A stretch of 64,000 nt of DNA, from positions 248,001 to 312,000 of the forward strand of contig NZ_CP096258.1 in the NCBI RefSeq assembly GCF_023205015.1. The letters run 5' to 3'. Each line of letters begins with the position of its first letter. The first letter of the stretch is position 1. This stretch comes from Providencia rettgeri (GTDB lineage: Bacteria > Pseudomonadota > Gammaproteobacteria > Enterobacterales > Enterobacteriaceae). Below, one piece after another: positions 1-7,933 of this stretch. Below the pieces are notes generated by a model that worked only from the letters and a program-made list of their open reading frames with translations, did not search any database and was not told the origin of the DNA. The translations under genes and the position numbers were made by a program.

Positions 1-33
1 GATGTTATTTATCCATAGAATAAGGAAGTGTAA

Positions 34-546
34 ATGAAAACTGAGGATCACAGTTCATCTCATGGCACTTCGGTACCATTACCACAACCAAGGAAAGAAT
101 TAAAAGGCATTGGTGGATGGCTTATTTTTCCTATGTTAGGGATAATATTGTCCTTGATTATTTTGCCTTTTTCTATTTATGAGCAAAATACTCAAGTGAT
201 TGAATATTGGGTTGAATTAACAGACCCACAATCAAGTTCATTTATTCCATTATTTAAAGAACTAATCTATTTTGAGGTTTTAGGTAACATTATTTTATAT
301 GCGACCTTACTTTTCCTCAGTTATGTCTTTTTTACAACGAAAAAGCTCACAATTAAAATTTATATTTTTTTCCAGATCTTTTCTTTAGTTTTAACGGTTA
401 CGGATATTATACTCGCAAGTGTCTTATTAGATTTAGAGGTTGAGACCTCCGATATCAAAGATATTTTTCGGGCTCTCATTGCCTGTGCAATTTGGATACC
501 GTATTTTTTAGTTTCAAGGCGTGTCAAAAATACCTTTGTAAATTAA
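34..546 (+). CDS. DUF2569 family membrane protein (first copy)
   Basis: A 170-residue integral membrane protein of the DUF2569 family; its function is unknown. A hydrophilic Ser/Pro/Gln-rich N-terminus (about residues 1-25) precedes the family motif GIGGWLIFP (about 26-34). About four hydrophobic segments follow, and the protein ends in SRRVKNTFVN. The start has a good ribosome-binding site (AAGGAAG, about 8 nt upstream). The gene is a paralogue of the one at 959-1483: both share the GIGGWLI motif and the C-terminal RVKNTF. The two flank a YeaO-like gene on the same strand and could be one transcript. The promoter is outside or at the edge of the window. Confidence 0.8.
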   Translation: MKTEDHSSSHGTSVPLPQPRKELKGIGGWLIFPMLGIILSLIILPFSIYEQNTQVIEYWVELTDPQSSSFIPLFKELIYFEVLGNIILYATLLFLSYVFFTTKKLTIKIYIFFQIFSLVLTVTDIILASVLLDLEVETSDIKDIFRALIACAIWIPYFLVSRRVKNTFVN

Positions 547-583
547 CAAATAAAATTCTGTGGTTTATTAATTGGGTAGGTAA

Positions 584-943
584 ATGATGATTAAATGCAA
601 ACGAGTTTATGACCCAGTCGATGATAACGACGGTTATCGCGTACTTATTGATAGACTGTGGCCAAGAGGAATAAAAAAAACTGATTTACAACACGACTCT
701 TGGAATAAAGACGTTGCACCTTCTAATGAACTACGAAAATGGTTTCATCAGCACACGGATCAGTTTGCACAATTTATTGAGCGGTACCAGCAGGAACTTA
801 ATAGCACAGCAGCTTGGCAGGTACTGGTTGCTCAGGCAAAACAAGGTGATTTAACACTGTTATACAGTGCTAAAAATACAGAATATAATCAGGCCGTTGT
901 ACTCAAAGCATTTCTTGAAGATAAAATGCAAAGTAAAAAGTAA
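584..943 (+). CDS. yeaO: DUF488 (YeaO-like) protein
   Basis: A 119-residue soluble protein of the DUF488 family that closely resembles E. coli YeaO. The N-terminal segment KCKRVYDPVDDNDGYRVLID and the following RLWPRGIKK are the family hallmarks. No biochemical role is established for the family, so none is assigned. Two ATG codons lie in tandem at 584 and 587 behind an AGGT element; either may be used. The gene sits between two DUF2569 genes with short spacers of 37 and 15 bp, which suggests co-transcription. Confidence 0.85.
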   Translation: MMIKCKRVYDPVDDNDGYRVLIDRLWPRGIKKTDLQHDSWNKDVAPSNELRKWFHQHTDQFAQFIERYQQELNSTAAWQVLVAQAKQGDLTLLYSAKNTEYNQAVVLKAFLEDKMQSKK

Positions 944-958
944 ATAAAGGTTATTGGA

Positions 959-1483
959 ATGGATATTCAGCAATCAACCCCGCAAACAGAGTCTGCAATA
1001 ATATCATCGGTGGCTCAACAAGTGGCTAAAAAACCGTTACAAGGGATCGGTGGATGGTTAATTTTACCGGTTATTGGTCTGTTTTATATGTTGTACAAAA
1101 CGGTCACGATGCTATTGCAAGAAATCTCGCAAGTACAAACTGCATGGCCATTGGCAACTGAAGCGGATTCTGATTTTTATATTTCAGGCTTTGCGACAGG
1201 TTTTTACCTCTTGCAACTCGGTTATGGTGTTTTAATTGCTCTATTTCTTTGGACGTTTATCGCTGCGGTTAAATGGAAAAAACAGGCGAAGTGGCTGTTT
1301 ATCACCACCATGGTACTATTTACTTTAATGGTATTAGTTGCTCGTTTTGTGTTCCCATATATATTTGGTTTGGAAATTAACTACTCAAATATTATTACCG
1401 CTATAAATGGCAGCTTCTATTGTGTGTTATGGATCCCCTACTTTTTAGCTTCTCACCGCGTTAAAAATACGTTTATCCATTAA
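959..1483 (+). CDS. DUF2569 family membrane protein (second copy)
   Basis: A 174-residue DUF2569 membrane protein, paralogous to the gene at 34-546. It has a Gln/Ser-rich cytoplasmic-looking N-terminus, then LQGIGGWLILPVIGLFY, about four hydrophobic segments, and the shared ending SHRVKNTFIH. The two copies differ strongly in their middle parts, so the duplication is old or the copies diverge fast. The start follows yeaO by 15 bp. The function is unknown. Confidence 0.8.
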   Translation: MDIQQSTPQTESAIISSVAQQVAKKPLQGIGGWLILPVIGLFYMLYKTVTMLLQEISQVQTAWPLATEADSDFYISGFATGFYLLQLGYGVLIALFLWTFIAAVKWKKQAKWLFITTMVLFTLMVLVARFVFPYIFGLEINYSNIITAINGSFYCVLWIPYFLASHRVKNTFIH

Positions 1484-1490
1484 AGCGGAT

Positions 1491-1515
1491 GGCCACACCT
1501 AATTTGGTAGTGGCC
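1491..1515. terminator. Hairpin between convergent genes
   Basis: GGCCAC (1491-1496) pairs with GTGGCC (1510-1515), and ACC (1497-1499) pairs with GGT (1506-1508), leaving one bulged A and a six-base loop. It lies between the ends of the convergent DUF2569 and ABC-F genes. There is no strong T run on either side, so termination activity is only likely. Confidence 0.45.
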
Positions 1516-1525
1516 TAGTAGACAG

Positions 1526-3097
1526 TTATTTATCAGAAAGATTTAGCGTATGGGTTATATTGCAGTTTGCAATAAAGGCGTCATCGTGAGAAACCAGTAA
1601 GAGTGTTCCTTGGTAGTCCTGCAATAGCGCTTCAAGTAGTTGTTTTGAATCCAAGTCTAAATGGTTATCCGGTTCATCGAGTAATAAAATAGCAGGTGGG
1701 TTTGGGCTATGTGTGAGTGCCAATAGTGTTGCTTTTAGCTGCTCACCACCACTGAGCTGTTGTAGTGGCAGTAATGATTTATCTCCTCGTATTCGCAGCA
1801 TACCTAATTGCGTGCGCCACTGCTCTACGGTAAACAAGGGTTGGTATTGATGAAGTGCTTCAGCGACAGGTAATGTTTTATCGAGTAAGTTGAGGTGCTG
1901 GTCTAAATAGCAAAATGTACCACTGAGGCGGCACTCTCCTGAATCTGATGGCAATAGGCCAGCAAGCACCTTCAGTAGGGTTGATTTACCACAACCATTA
2001 CGCCCTTGAATATGCCAATGTTCTCCACTGTATATGGTGAATGAAAGTGGTGATGAATAACCGTAGGGCAAATGCAAATCAGAAGCAAAAATGGTGACTT
2101 TACTCCCTTCGTTTTGATAGTTAATCGTCATTTTTTGTGGTTTGATATGGCGGACTTTCTCTTGGTTTTCCTGTTGTTGATTTTGTAGGTTATCCATAAC
2201 CCGTTGGTGCCGTTCTGCGACATTTGATTGCCTTTTCTCCGCACGATTTTTTTGCATATCAAGCAACAGTAAGGATTGCGACCCACCATAGCGAATTTTT
2301 TCCCCCTGTTTCTTGCGTTGAGCGGCTTTTTGTAATGTGGCCTGTTGCTGCTTTTTCTCTTGGTGAATACGTTTTTCTAAGCGCTCACTTTGTGCATCAA
2401 TTGCGGCAATTTCCAAGTTTTTTTGGGTATCGTATAACGCATAATTCCCCCCATACTCGTGTAACCCTTTTTCTGTTAATTCAAAAATAGTATCCATTTC
2501 GCCTAACAGGGTTCTATTGTGAGAAATAACGAGGCAGCCAGCTCGGTGATCTGTGAGTTTTTGGCTGAGCCACTGCCGGCTTTGTGTATCTAAATGGTTA
2601 TCCGGTTCATCGAGTAGCAAAAAGTGATCTTGATGAAGAAATGCACGACAAAGCGCGAGGCGGGTACGTTCACCACCACTTAAATGGGAGATAGGTGCTT
2701 CCATTGAGATAGCGAGCCCCGCAGAGTCCAATAGACTTTGCCATTGGGAAGGTAAATGCCATTTATCTTCTGTGAGCTCAAAATCTGCCAAAGAACCATT
2801 TCCTGCCTCAATGCGTAAGAATGCATGATAAAGCTCATTGATGCCTAAGGCATCGATGAGAGTGTCTCCTGTGAGTCGGGTTAATTGACCAACATAGATA
2901 AAGGGGAGATCCCAATGTACATTCCCTTGCGTAGGGGCTAATTGGCCAGCAAGAATACGCATCAAAACGGATTTTCCTTTGCCATTATGACCAATTAAGG
3001 CATTTTTTTGGCATGATAGCGTCCCGTTTAGCGGTGGAAAAAGGGCGGTTTGGTTAAATTCAATATTGAGCTGTGAAAAGTGACAAGCAATCGTCAT
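1526..3097 (-). CDS. ABC-F family ATPase (two nucleotide-binding domains)
   Basis: A soluble ABC-F protein of 523 residues with no membrane segments. The first domain has Walker A GHNGKGKS, signature LSGGERTRLAL and Walker B LLLDEPDNHLD. A charged Gln/Lys/Arg-rich linker of about 80-100 residues follows. The second domain has GRNGCGKST, LSGGEQLKATL and LLLDEPDNHLD. ABC-F proteins act on the ribosome, as translation factors or antibiotic-protection proteins; which applies here cannot be told. The start is placed at the ATG at 3097 because GGAGGTA lies just upstream; a longer reading from 3127 has no such site. It is not YbiT, Uup or YheS by remembered sequence. The leader upstream may hold an attenuator. 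Confidence 0.85.
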   Translation of the reverse strand: MTIACHFSQLNIEFNQTALFPPLNGTLSCQKNALIGHNGKGKSVLMRILAGQLAPTQGNVHWDLPFIYVGQLTRLTGDTLIDALGINELYHAFLRIEAGNGSLADFELTEDKWHLPSQWQSLLDSAGLAISMEAPISHLSGGERTRLALCRAFLHQDHFLLLDEPDNHLDTQSRQWLSQKLTDHRAGCLVISHNRTLLGEMDTIFELTEKGLHEYGGNYALYDTQKNLEIAAIDAQSERLEKRIHQEKKQQQATLQKAAQRKKQGEKIRYGGSQSLLLLDMQKNRAEKRQSNVAERHQRVMDNLQNQQQENQEKVRHIKPQKMTINYQNEGSKVTIFASDLHLPYGYSSPLSFTIYSGEHWHIQGRNGCGKSTLLKVLAGLLPSDSGECRLSGTFCYLDQHLNLLDKTLPVAEALHQYQPLFTVEQWRTQLGMLRIRGDKSLLPLQQLSGGEQLKATLLALTHSPNPPAILLLDEPDNHLDLDSKQLLEALLQDYQGTLLLVSHDDAFIANCNITHTLNLSDK

Positions 3098-3167
3098 ATG
3101 TACCTCCAAAATAATGAGGACAGACAACGTCGTTGACTTATCAAGAAGTGTCGATGAAAGCGTTTGC

Positions 3168-3282
3168 CTGCCAGGAACAGAAAAATGAATACCAAAAGGG
3201 TATTGGAAAATATTTTCTGGCAGTGCTTAGTTCATCGTGAGGCGTACCTGTGAAGTTGGGTGAGAGGTAAATTCGCATACAT
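3168..3282 (-). promoter_or_regulatory. Candidate attenuator leader of the ABC-F gene
   Basis: On the minus strand, reading toward the ABC-F gene, a 16-codon open frame (ATG at 3282, stop at 3232) is followed by nested dyads. The outer arms are CTGCCAG (3217-3223) and CTGGCAG (3168-3174). The inner hairpin is AATACC (3199-3204) with GGTATT (3188-3193), followed at once by CATTTTT. A short frame followed by mutually compatible hairpins and a T run resembles leader attenuation known for some ABC-F resistance genes. The short frame lacks a clear ribosome-binding site, so this is a weak inference. Confidence 0.3.
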
Positions 3283-3360
3283 TATAAACAGGCGTAATTG
3301 ATTTGTACAACTTATCGTGATTGGGTCTTTTCTGAAATTCTTGGCAACGATTTAAAATAA

Positions 3361-3394
3361 AAAAAGCCAGTCAAACAGTGATGACTGGCTTTTT
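3361..3394 (-). terminator. Intrinsic terminator after glpD
   Basis: A perfect 13-bp stem: 3361-3373 pairs with 3382-3394 (core GCCAGTCA / TGACTGGC), with an eight-base loop. The A tract on one side and T tract on the other make it potentially bidirectional. It lies 40 bp past the glpD stop. Confidence 0.9.
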
Positions 3395-3433
3395 CCATTA
3401 ACAACGAGATTTTATAACAACGAGATTTTACGA

Positions 3434-4939
3434 TTATACAGAGGTATTCTCTGACAACCCATTTTTTGCTAACCATTGAGCAATGCGCTGCTTTTCTTCT
3501 TCATTCAGCCACATACCCAATTTAGTGCGACGCCAAATAGCATCATCCAACTCTGTTACCCACTCATGTTTGACTAAGTAACGTAACTCCGCTTCGTAGA
3601 CATTCGCAGAGAATGCTTCACCAAGGTCGCTGAGTGAATTCGCGCCTTCAAGGATCAATTTACTGTTGCTACCGTAAGTTCTGGCAAAACGTAGCGCTAA
3701 GCCTTCAGGAAGCCATTGATAATGTTGACGTAATACACGTGCATAACCATCACGGTCACAACCTTCGATATCACCACCCGGTAACTGACCATTTTTGGTC
3801 CATGGGGTGCCTGCATTTGGATAATATGCTGCTAATTTAGTAACAGCAGCTTCTGCTAATTTACGGTAAGTTGTTAATTTTCCACCAAATACCGACAGCA
3901 ATGGCGCTTGGCCTTGGTCATCGTGAATATCCAATGTGTAATCACGAGTAATGGCTTGTGGGGAGTCTGATTCATCGTCGCACAGTGGGCGAACACCTGA
4001 GTAGTCCCAAACAATATCACTCACGGTTAACTGTTTTTTGAAGTGGTCGTTATACACTTTCAGTAAATAGTTAACTTCGTTCTCATCAATTTTGACGTCT
4101 TTCGGGTCACCTTTATATTCTACGTCAGTGGTGCCGATGATAGAAAATTCATCCATCCACGGGATAACAAATACAATACGGTTATCTTCATTTTGTAAGA
4201 TATACGCTTGTGGTTCATCATGTGCACGTGGAACGACAATGTGGCTGCCCTTGATTAGGCGAATACCGTAAGGTGATTTTAATTTCAGGCCATCATCAAA
4301 GAACTCTTTTACCCAAGGCCCAGTGGCATTAACCAGCCCTTTCGCTTTCCATGTATGGGTTTCACCCGTACGTAAGTCCTGAGCTTCAACAACCCATAAG
4401 CCATTTTCACGGTAGGCACGAGTCACTTTTGTGCGAGTACGAACCTCACCATTCTTACGTACCACTTCTTGAGCGTTTAATACAACTAAACGCGCATCAT
4501 CAACCCAACAGTCAGAATATTCAAAACCTTTCGTTAATTCAGGTTTGAGTACGGAGTTTTGGTTAAACTTCAGACTCTTGCTGCTTGGTAAGCTGACGCG
4601 TTTGCCTAAATGGTCATATAAGAATAGGCCAATACGGATCATCCAAGCTGGACGTAAATGAGGCTGATGCGGTAAGCGGAAGCGCATTGGGAAGGCAATA
4701 TGTGGTGCTAATCGTAATAGCACTTCACGTTCAGCCAACGCTTCGCTGACTAATCTAAATTCATAATGTTCTAAGTAACGTAAGCCACCATGAATGAGTT
4801 TAGAACTCGCAGATGAAGTGGCACTTGCTAAGTCTTGAGCTTCGAGCAGTAATACCGATAATCCACGACCTGCAGCATCTGCTGCAATTCCAGCGCCGTT
4901 GATCCCGCCGCCGATGACAATCAAGTCTTTAGTTTCCAT
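3434..4939 (-). CDS. glpD: Aerobic glycerol-3-phosphate dehydrogenase
   Basis: A 501-residue FAD-dependent dehydrogenase that oxidises sn-glycerol-3-phosphate to dihydroxyacetone phosphate and passes electrons to ubiquinone at the inner membrane. The N-terminal dinucleotide fold GGGINGAGIA (about residues 9-18) and the segment SSKLIHGGLRYLE are diagnostic. The length equals that of E. coli GlpD. In E. coli, glpD is divergent from glpEGR; here it follows glpR on the same strand, separated by 290 bp with its own operators. Two tandem GlpR-like operators lie just upstream of the start. Confidence 0.97.
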   Translation of the reverse strand: METKDLIVIGGGINGAGIAADAAGRGLSVLLLEAQDLASATSSASSKLIHGGLRYLEHYEFRLVSEALAEREVLLRLAPHIAFPMRFRLPHQPHLRPAWMIRIGLFLYDHLGKRVSLPSSKSLKFNQNSVLKPELTKGFEYSDCWVDDARLVVLNAQEVVRKNGEVRTRTKVTRAYRENGLWVVEAQDLRTGETHTWKAKGLVNATGPWVKEFFDDGLKLKSPYGIRLIKGSHIVVPRAHDEPQAYILQNEDNRIVFVIPWMDEFSIIGTTDVEYKGDPKDVKIDENEVNYLLKVYNDHFKKQLTVSDIVWDYSGVRPLCDDESDSPQAITRDYTLDIHDDQGQAPLLSVFGGKLTTYRKLAEAAVTKLAAYYPNAGTPWTKNGQLPGGDIEGCDRDGYARVLRQHYQWLPEGLALRFARTYGSNSKLILEGANSLSDLGEAFSANVYEAELRYLVKHEWVTELDDAIWRRTKLGMWLNEEEKQRIAQWLAKNGLSENTSV

Positions 4940-4951
4940 GCATCCCCCTGA

Positions 4952-4991
4952 GATGTTCGAAACACTTTCAATAATGTTCGTTTTCGCTCAT
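4952..4991 (-). promoter_or_regulatory. Tandem GlpR-like operators of glpD
   Basis: Two copies of ATGTTCG begin at 4953 and 4974, each followed by a partial inverted half: GATGTTCGAAACACTTTCAA (4952-4971) and TAATGTTCGTTTTCGCTCAT (4972-4991). This matches the known E. coli GlpR operator form (WATGTTCG followed by CGAACATW). Tandem operators immediately before glpD fit repression by the adjacent glpR product. Confidence 0.7.
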
Positions 4992-5048
4992 TTGATTGTA
5001 GTCAAAATAGATAGTGATGCCAACTATTATTAATGAAAAAAATAACAA

Positions 5049-5070
5049 CTGCGTGATATTGGTAACAATT
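5049..5070 (-). promoter_or_regulatory. Possible CRP site upstream of glpD
   Basis: GTGA (5053-5056), six bases, then TAAC (5063-5066) resembles a degraded TGTGA-N6-TCACA CRP site. Catabolite control of glpD is known in E. coli, which is the main reason for noting it; the match itself is modest. Confidence 0.3.
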
Positions 5071-5186
5071 TTTTTTCAATACCCACACATAAAATATTGT
5101 TATTCACAATGGAAAAAAGAGAATTTCGCGCGAAAAAGAAAAAATGACGGTAAGGCTGAGGATTAAAATAGAGGAATAGCAAGAAG

Positions 5187-5214
5187 CATGATGGTAGTAG
5201 GAACTACCATCATG
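5187..5214 (-). terminator. Hairpin after glpR
   Basis: CATGATGGTAG (5187-5197) and CTACCATCATG (5204-5214) form a perfect 11-bp stem with a six-base loop, just past the glpR stop. The minus-strand sequence after it is only moderately T-rich, so it may be a weak terminator or an mRNA-stabilising stem. Confidence 0.55.
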
Positions 5215-5229
5215 AGGATAATTTCTTGA

Positions 5230-5988
5230 TTAACAAAGCTCTAATTGAACATTATGTTGCTCAATCACTTTAAGAATACTGTCTGGTGGCTGTTTATCAG
5301 TAAATAAGTAGTCAATCAGGTTCATATTACCCAAATTAACCATCGCGTTACGACCAAATTTAGAATGATCGGTGACAAGCATGACACAGCGTGAATTTTC
5401 AATAATCGCGCGTTTGGTACGAACTTCGTGGTAATCGAACTCAAGCAATGAGCCATCCATATCAATACCACTGATACCCAAAATACCGTAATCAAGCCTA
5501 AATTGAGAAATAAAATCGAGGGTCGCTTCACCAACAATACCGCCATCTCGTGAACGTACTTCACCCCCGGCTAAAATGAGGCGAAAATCTTCTTTTGGCA
5601 TCAGCAAGGTGGCGACGTTAAGGTTATTGGTCACCACGCGTAGGTTTTTGTGATTAACCAATGCATGGGCAACGGCTTCGGGTGTGGTACCAATATCTAT
5701 AAACAGTGTTGCACCATCAGGAATTTGGCTCGCAACATGTTGCGCGATACGCGCTTTTTCATCTGACCACATGATTTTACGGTCATTATAGGCCGCATTT
5801 ACCGAACTTGAAGGCAGTGCTGCGCCACCGTGGTGCCGCTGAATTTTATTTTGTTCAGCGAGATCATTGAGGTCTCGACGGATTGTTTGAGGGCTAACCT
5901 CAAAGTGTTCGACGAGTTCTTCAGTACTGACATATCCCTGAAGACGCACAAGTTCCACTATTGCATCATGTCTCTGGGTTTGTTTCAC
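5230..5988 (-). CDS. glpR: Glycerol-3-phosphate regulon repressor
   Basis: A 252-residue DeoR-family repressor of the glp regulon, released by glycerol-3-phosphate. An N-terminal helix-turn-helix (about residues 18-40, VSTEELVEHFEVSPQTIRRD) precedes a DeoR-type sugar-phosphate sensor domain containing DIGTTPEAVAHAL and GGEVRSRDGG. It is the last gene of glpE-glpG-glpR, 28 bp after glpG. The likely targets in this window are the two operators before glpD. Confidence 0.96.
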   Translation of the reverse strand: MKQTQRHDAIVELVRLQGYVSTEELVEHFEVSPQTIRRDLNDLAEQNKIQRHHGGAALPSSSVNAAYNDRKIMWSDEKARIAQHVASQIPDGATLFIDIGTTPEAVAHALVNHKNLRVVTNNLNVATLLMPKEDFRLILAGGEVRSRDGGIVGEATLDFISQFRLDYGILGISGIDMDGSLLEFDYHEVRTKRAIIENSRCVMLVTDHSKFGRNAMVNLGNMNLIDYLFTDKQPPDSILKVIEQHNVQLELC

Positions 5989-6016
5989 AGCGTTAGCCTC
6001 TAATTATTAAAATGTT

Positions 6017-6862
6017 TTATCTGGAGCTCTGGTGTTTAAAACTGTGTCTATTATCCCATACTCCCATTAATAAGCCGATAATTAACCCTGAAGTATGTGC
6101 GGCATTGGCGATATGCATGCCTAAAACATCGAAATAACCGAAAAAAAGCCAGATAATGGAAAAAATCATTAACCCTCGAGGAACGCTAATGCCACTTTCA
6201 GGGCGACGTTCACCCGTTAACCACACATAACTGACAAGGGCATAGACAACACCGGATAATCCGCCAAAGTTGTTTTCACTAAATAGCGATTGTCCCCAGT
6301 TACTAAACAGCGCAGAGACCAGTAAGATAGTGAGTAACTTACCCGTCCCGAGTTTTCGCTCTACTTGCCCAGCCAAAAACCACCAGAGCGCAAGGTTGAA
6401 ACCAATATGTGATAGCGAAAAGTGCACCAATGCAGGGCTAAACCAGCGCCAAAGCTCAGTTTGTTGGTCGCCAATAGGCCATGCCAAATAACGTAGAACT
6501 TCACGGGCATCAGTCATTTCTACCCAAAGATATACAACAACCGATAACAAAATAACAGCGATAGTTAAAGGGCCAGACTGCTCTTTAAGATAGCCCCAAG
6601 TTAGGTAGTTGCGATACTGAAATTGGATATCTGCGCTGCCAGTGTACCAACTGGCTTCTAGGTAGCGGGGGTGATTTGGGTCTTGCAAAAAAATATCTAA
6701 TTCTTTCTGGACTTGAGGCTGCAATGGCTCATCTTCTAACCAAAGCTCAAAAAGCGCTTGTTCCTGTGATGGCTTTATTATTAAGTGAATATTTTTACTC
6801 GCCATGTAGTCAACAAAGGCTTGTGCCATTCTAGGATTAGCAAAAGAGGTGATGTGGATCAT
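6017..6862 (-). CDS. glpG: Rhomboid intramembrane serine protease
   Basis: A 281-residue inner-membrane rhomboid protease. An N-terminal cytoplasmic domain (about residues 1-90) precedes six hydrophobic segments. The catalytic serine is in GGLSGVVYAL (Ser203) and the catalytic histidine in AAHTSGL (His256); the oxyanion residues are in SHIGFN (His152, Asn156). These correspond to E. coli Ser201, His254, His150 and Asn154. It sits between glpE and glpR as in E. coli, although the glp link of its protease function is not explained by the family. Confidence 0.96.
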   Translation of the reverse strand: MIHITSFANPRMAQAFVDYMASKNIHLIIKPSQEQALFELWLEDEPLQPQVQKELDIFLQDPNHPRYLEASWYTGSADIQFQYRNYLTWGYLKEQSGPLTIAVILLSVVVYLWVEMTDAREVLRYLAWPIGDQQTELWRWFSPALVHFSLSHIGFNLALWWFLAGQVERKLGTGKLLTILLVSALFSNWGQSLFSENNFGGLSGVVYALVSYVWLTGERRPESGISVPRGLMIFSIIWLFFGYFDVLGMHIANAAHTSGLIIGLLMGVWDNRHSFKHQSSR

Positions 6863-6878
6863 GAATGCGTTTTCTCAT

Positions 6879-7202
6879 CTAGAGAGCCGTAACGGCTTGT
6901 GGATATTCCCTTAACCATGCTTCAAATCCACCATTGATGCTATACACCGATTCAAAGCCTATGTTGATCAGATACTGTGCAGCACCTTGGCTACTATGCC
7001 CATGGTAACACATCACCATAACAGGTTGTTCGTAATCCGTTTGTTCTAGAAATTGGCTCAGTGACTCATTGGTGAGGTGATAAGCCCCACTAGCATGGCC
7101 TGCACGAAAACTTTGTGGGTCTCGCACATCTACCAGTATGGCGGTGCCGTCTAACCAATGTTGATAGGCTTGCTCTGGTGTTAATGTTTCAAAATGGTCC
7201 AT
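6879..7202 (-). CDS. glpE: Thiosulfate sulfurtransferase (rhodanese)
   Basis: A 107-residue single-domain rhodanese that transfers sulfane sulfur from thiosulfate to acceptors such as cyanide or thioredoxin. The active-site loop is MCYHGHSSQ, with Cys65 at the E. coli GlpE position. It is the first gene of the glpEGR operon, with 16 bp to glpG. Confidence 0.95.
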   Translation of the reverse strand: MDHFETLTPEQAYQHWLDGTAILVDVRDPQSFRAGHASGAYHLTNESLSQFLEQTDYEQPVMVMCYHGHSSQGAAQYLINIGFESVYSINGGFEAWLREYPQAVTAL

Positions 7203-7291
7203 AAAATACCAAATACAGTAAGTAACAACCCATAAAAGGTTAAATGATAGGCACCCGTAAAGAACCGAGTGCCAAATATTCGTGGTATTGA

Positions 7292-7876
7292 TTAGTAGAA
7301 AGAGTGTTCGCCACGTTGGTGCTCAGTCAGGTCTTTAACGCCTTTTAACTCACCTACAAACATTTTGAGAAGTTCTTTTTCGATACCTTCTTTAAGGGTG
7401 ACATCGACCATTGAACAACCGTTACAGCCGCCACCAAATTGCAGAATTGCAAAGCCTTCATCGGTGATTTCCATCAGGGAAACACGGCCACCGTGGCTGG
7501 CAAGTTGTGGGTTAATTTGTGACTGTAAAACATACTCAACACGCTCAATTAATGGTGCGTCATCAGAGACTTTACGCATTTTGGCGTTCGGTGCTTTTAA
7601 TGTCAGTTGTGAGCCGAGTTGGTCGGTGACGAAGTCAATTTCGGCATCATCCAAGAAAGGGGCGCTAATTTCATCAACATAAGCAGATAACTTCTCGAAC
7701 TTTAGTTCTTTATCTGTGGCTTCAACGGCACCCGGAGGGCAGTACGACACACCGCACTCAGCGGTTGGCGTGCCTGGGTTGATAACAAAAACACGGATTT
7801 GAGTTCCTGGCTCTTGATTTTCCAACAACTTGGCAAAATGAGCCTGTGCTGCTTCAGTAATATTAATCATAATCAT
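7292..7876 (-). CDS. nfuA: Fe-S biogenesis protein NfuA
   Basis: A 194-residue carrier that binds a [4Fe-4S] cluster at a dimer interface and donates it to client enzymes. The N-terminal A-type-like domain lacks the full set of cluster cysteines. The C-terminal Nfu domain carries GGGCNGCSMVD (Cys151 and Cys154). Met1 and Met3 are both possible starts; E. coli NfuA begins at the position of Met3, and a GAG element lies 5 nt from Met1. The next gene upstream is gntX, as in E. coli. Confidence 0.95.
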   Translation of the reverse strand: MIMINITEAAQAHFAKLLENQEPGTQIRVFVINPGTPTAECGVSYCPPGAVEATDKELKFEKLSAYVDEISAPFLDDAEIDFVTDQLGSQLTLKAPNAKMRKVSDDAPLIERVEYVLQSQINPQLASHGGRVSLMEITDEGFAILQFGGGCNGCSMVDVTLKEGIEKELLKMFVGELKGVKDLTEHQRGEHSFY

Positions 7877-7933
7877 TTGCTCAATAATAGTTGACTGCTT
7901 TAGTTGGTTATAATACGCCCATTTACCCCTTTC

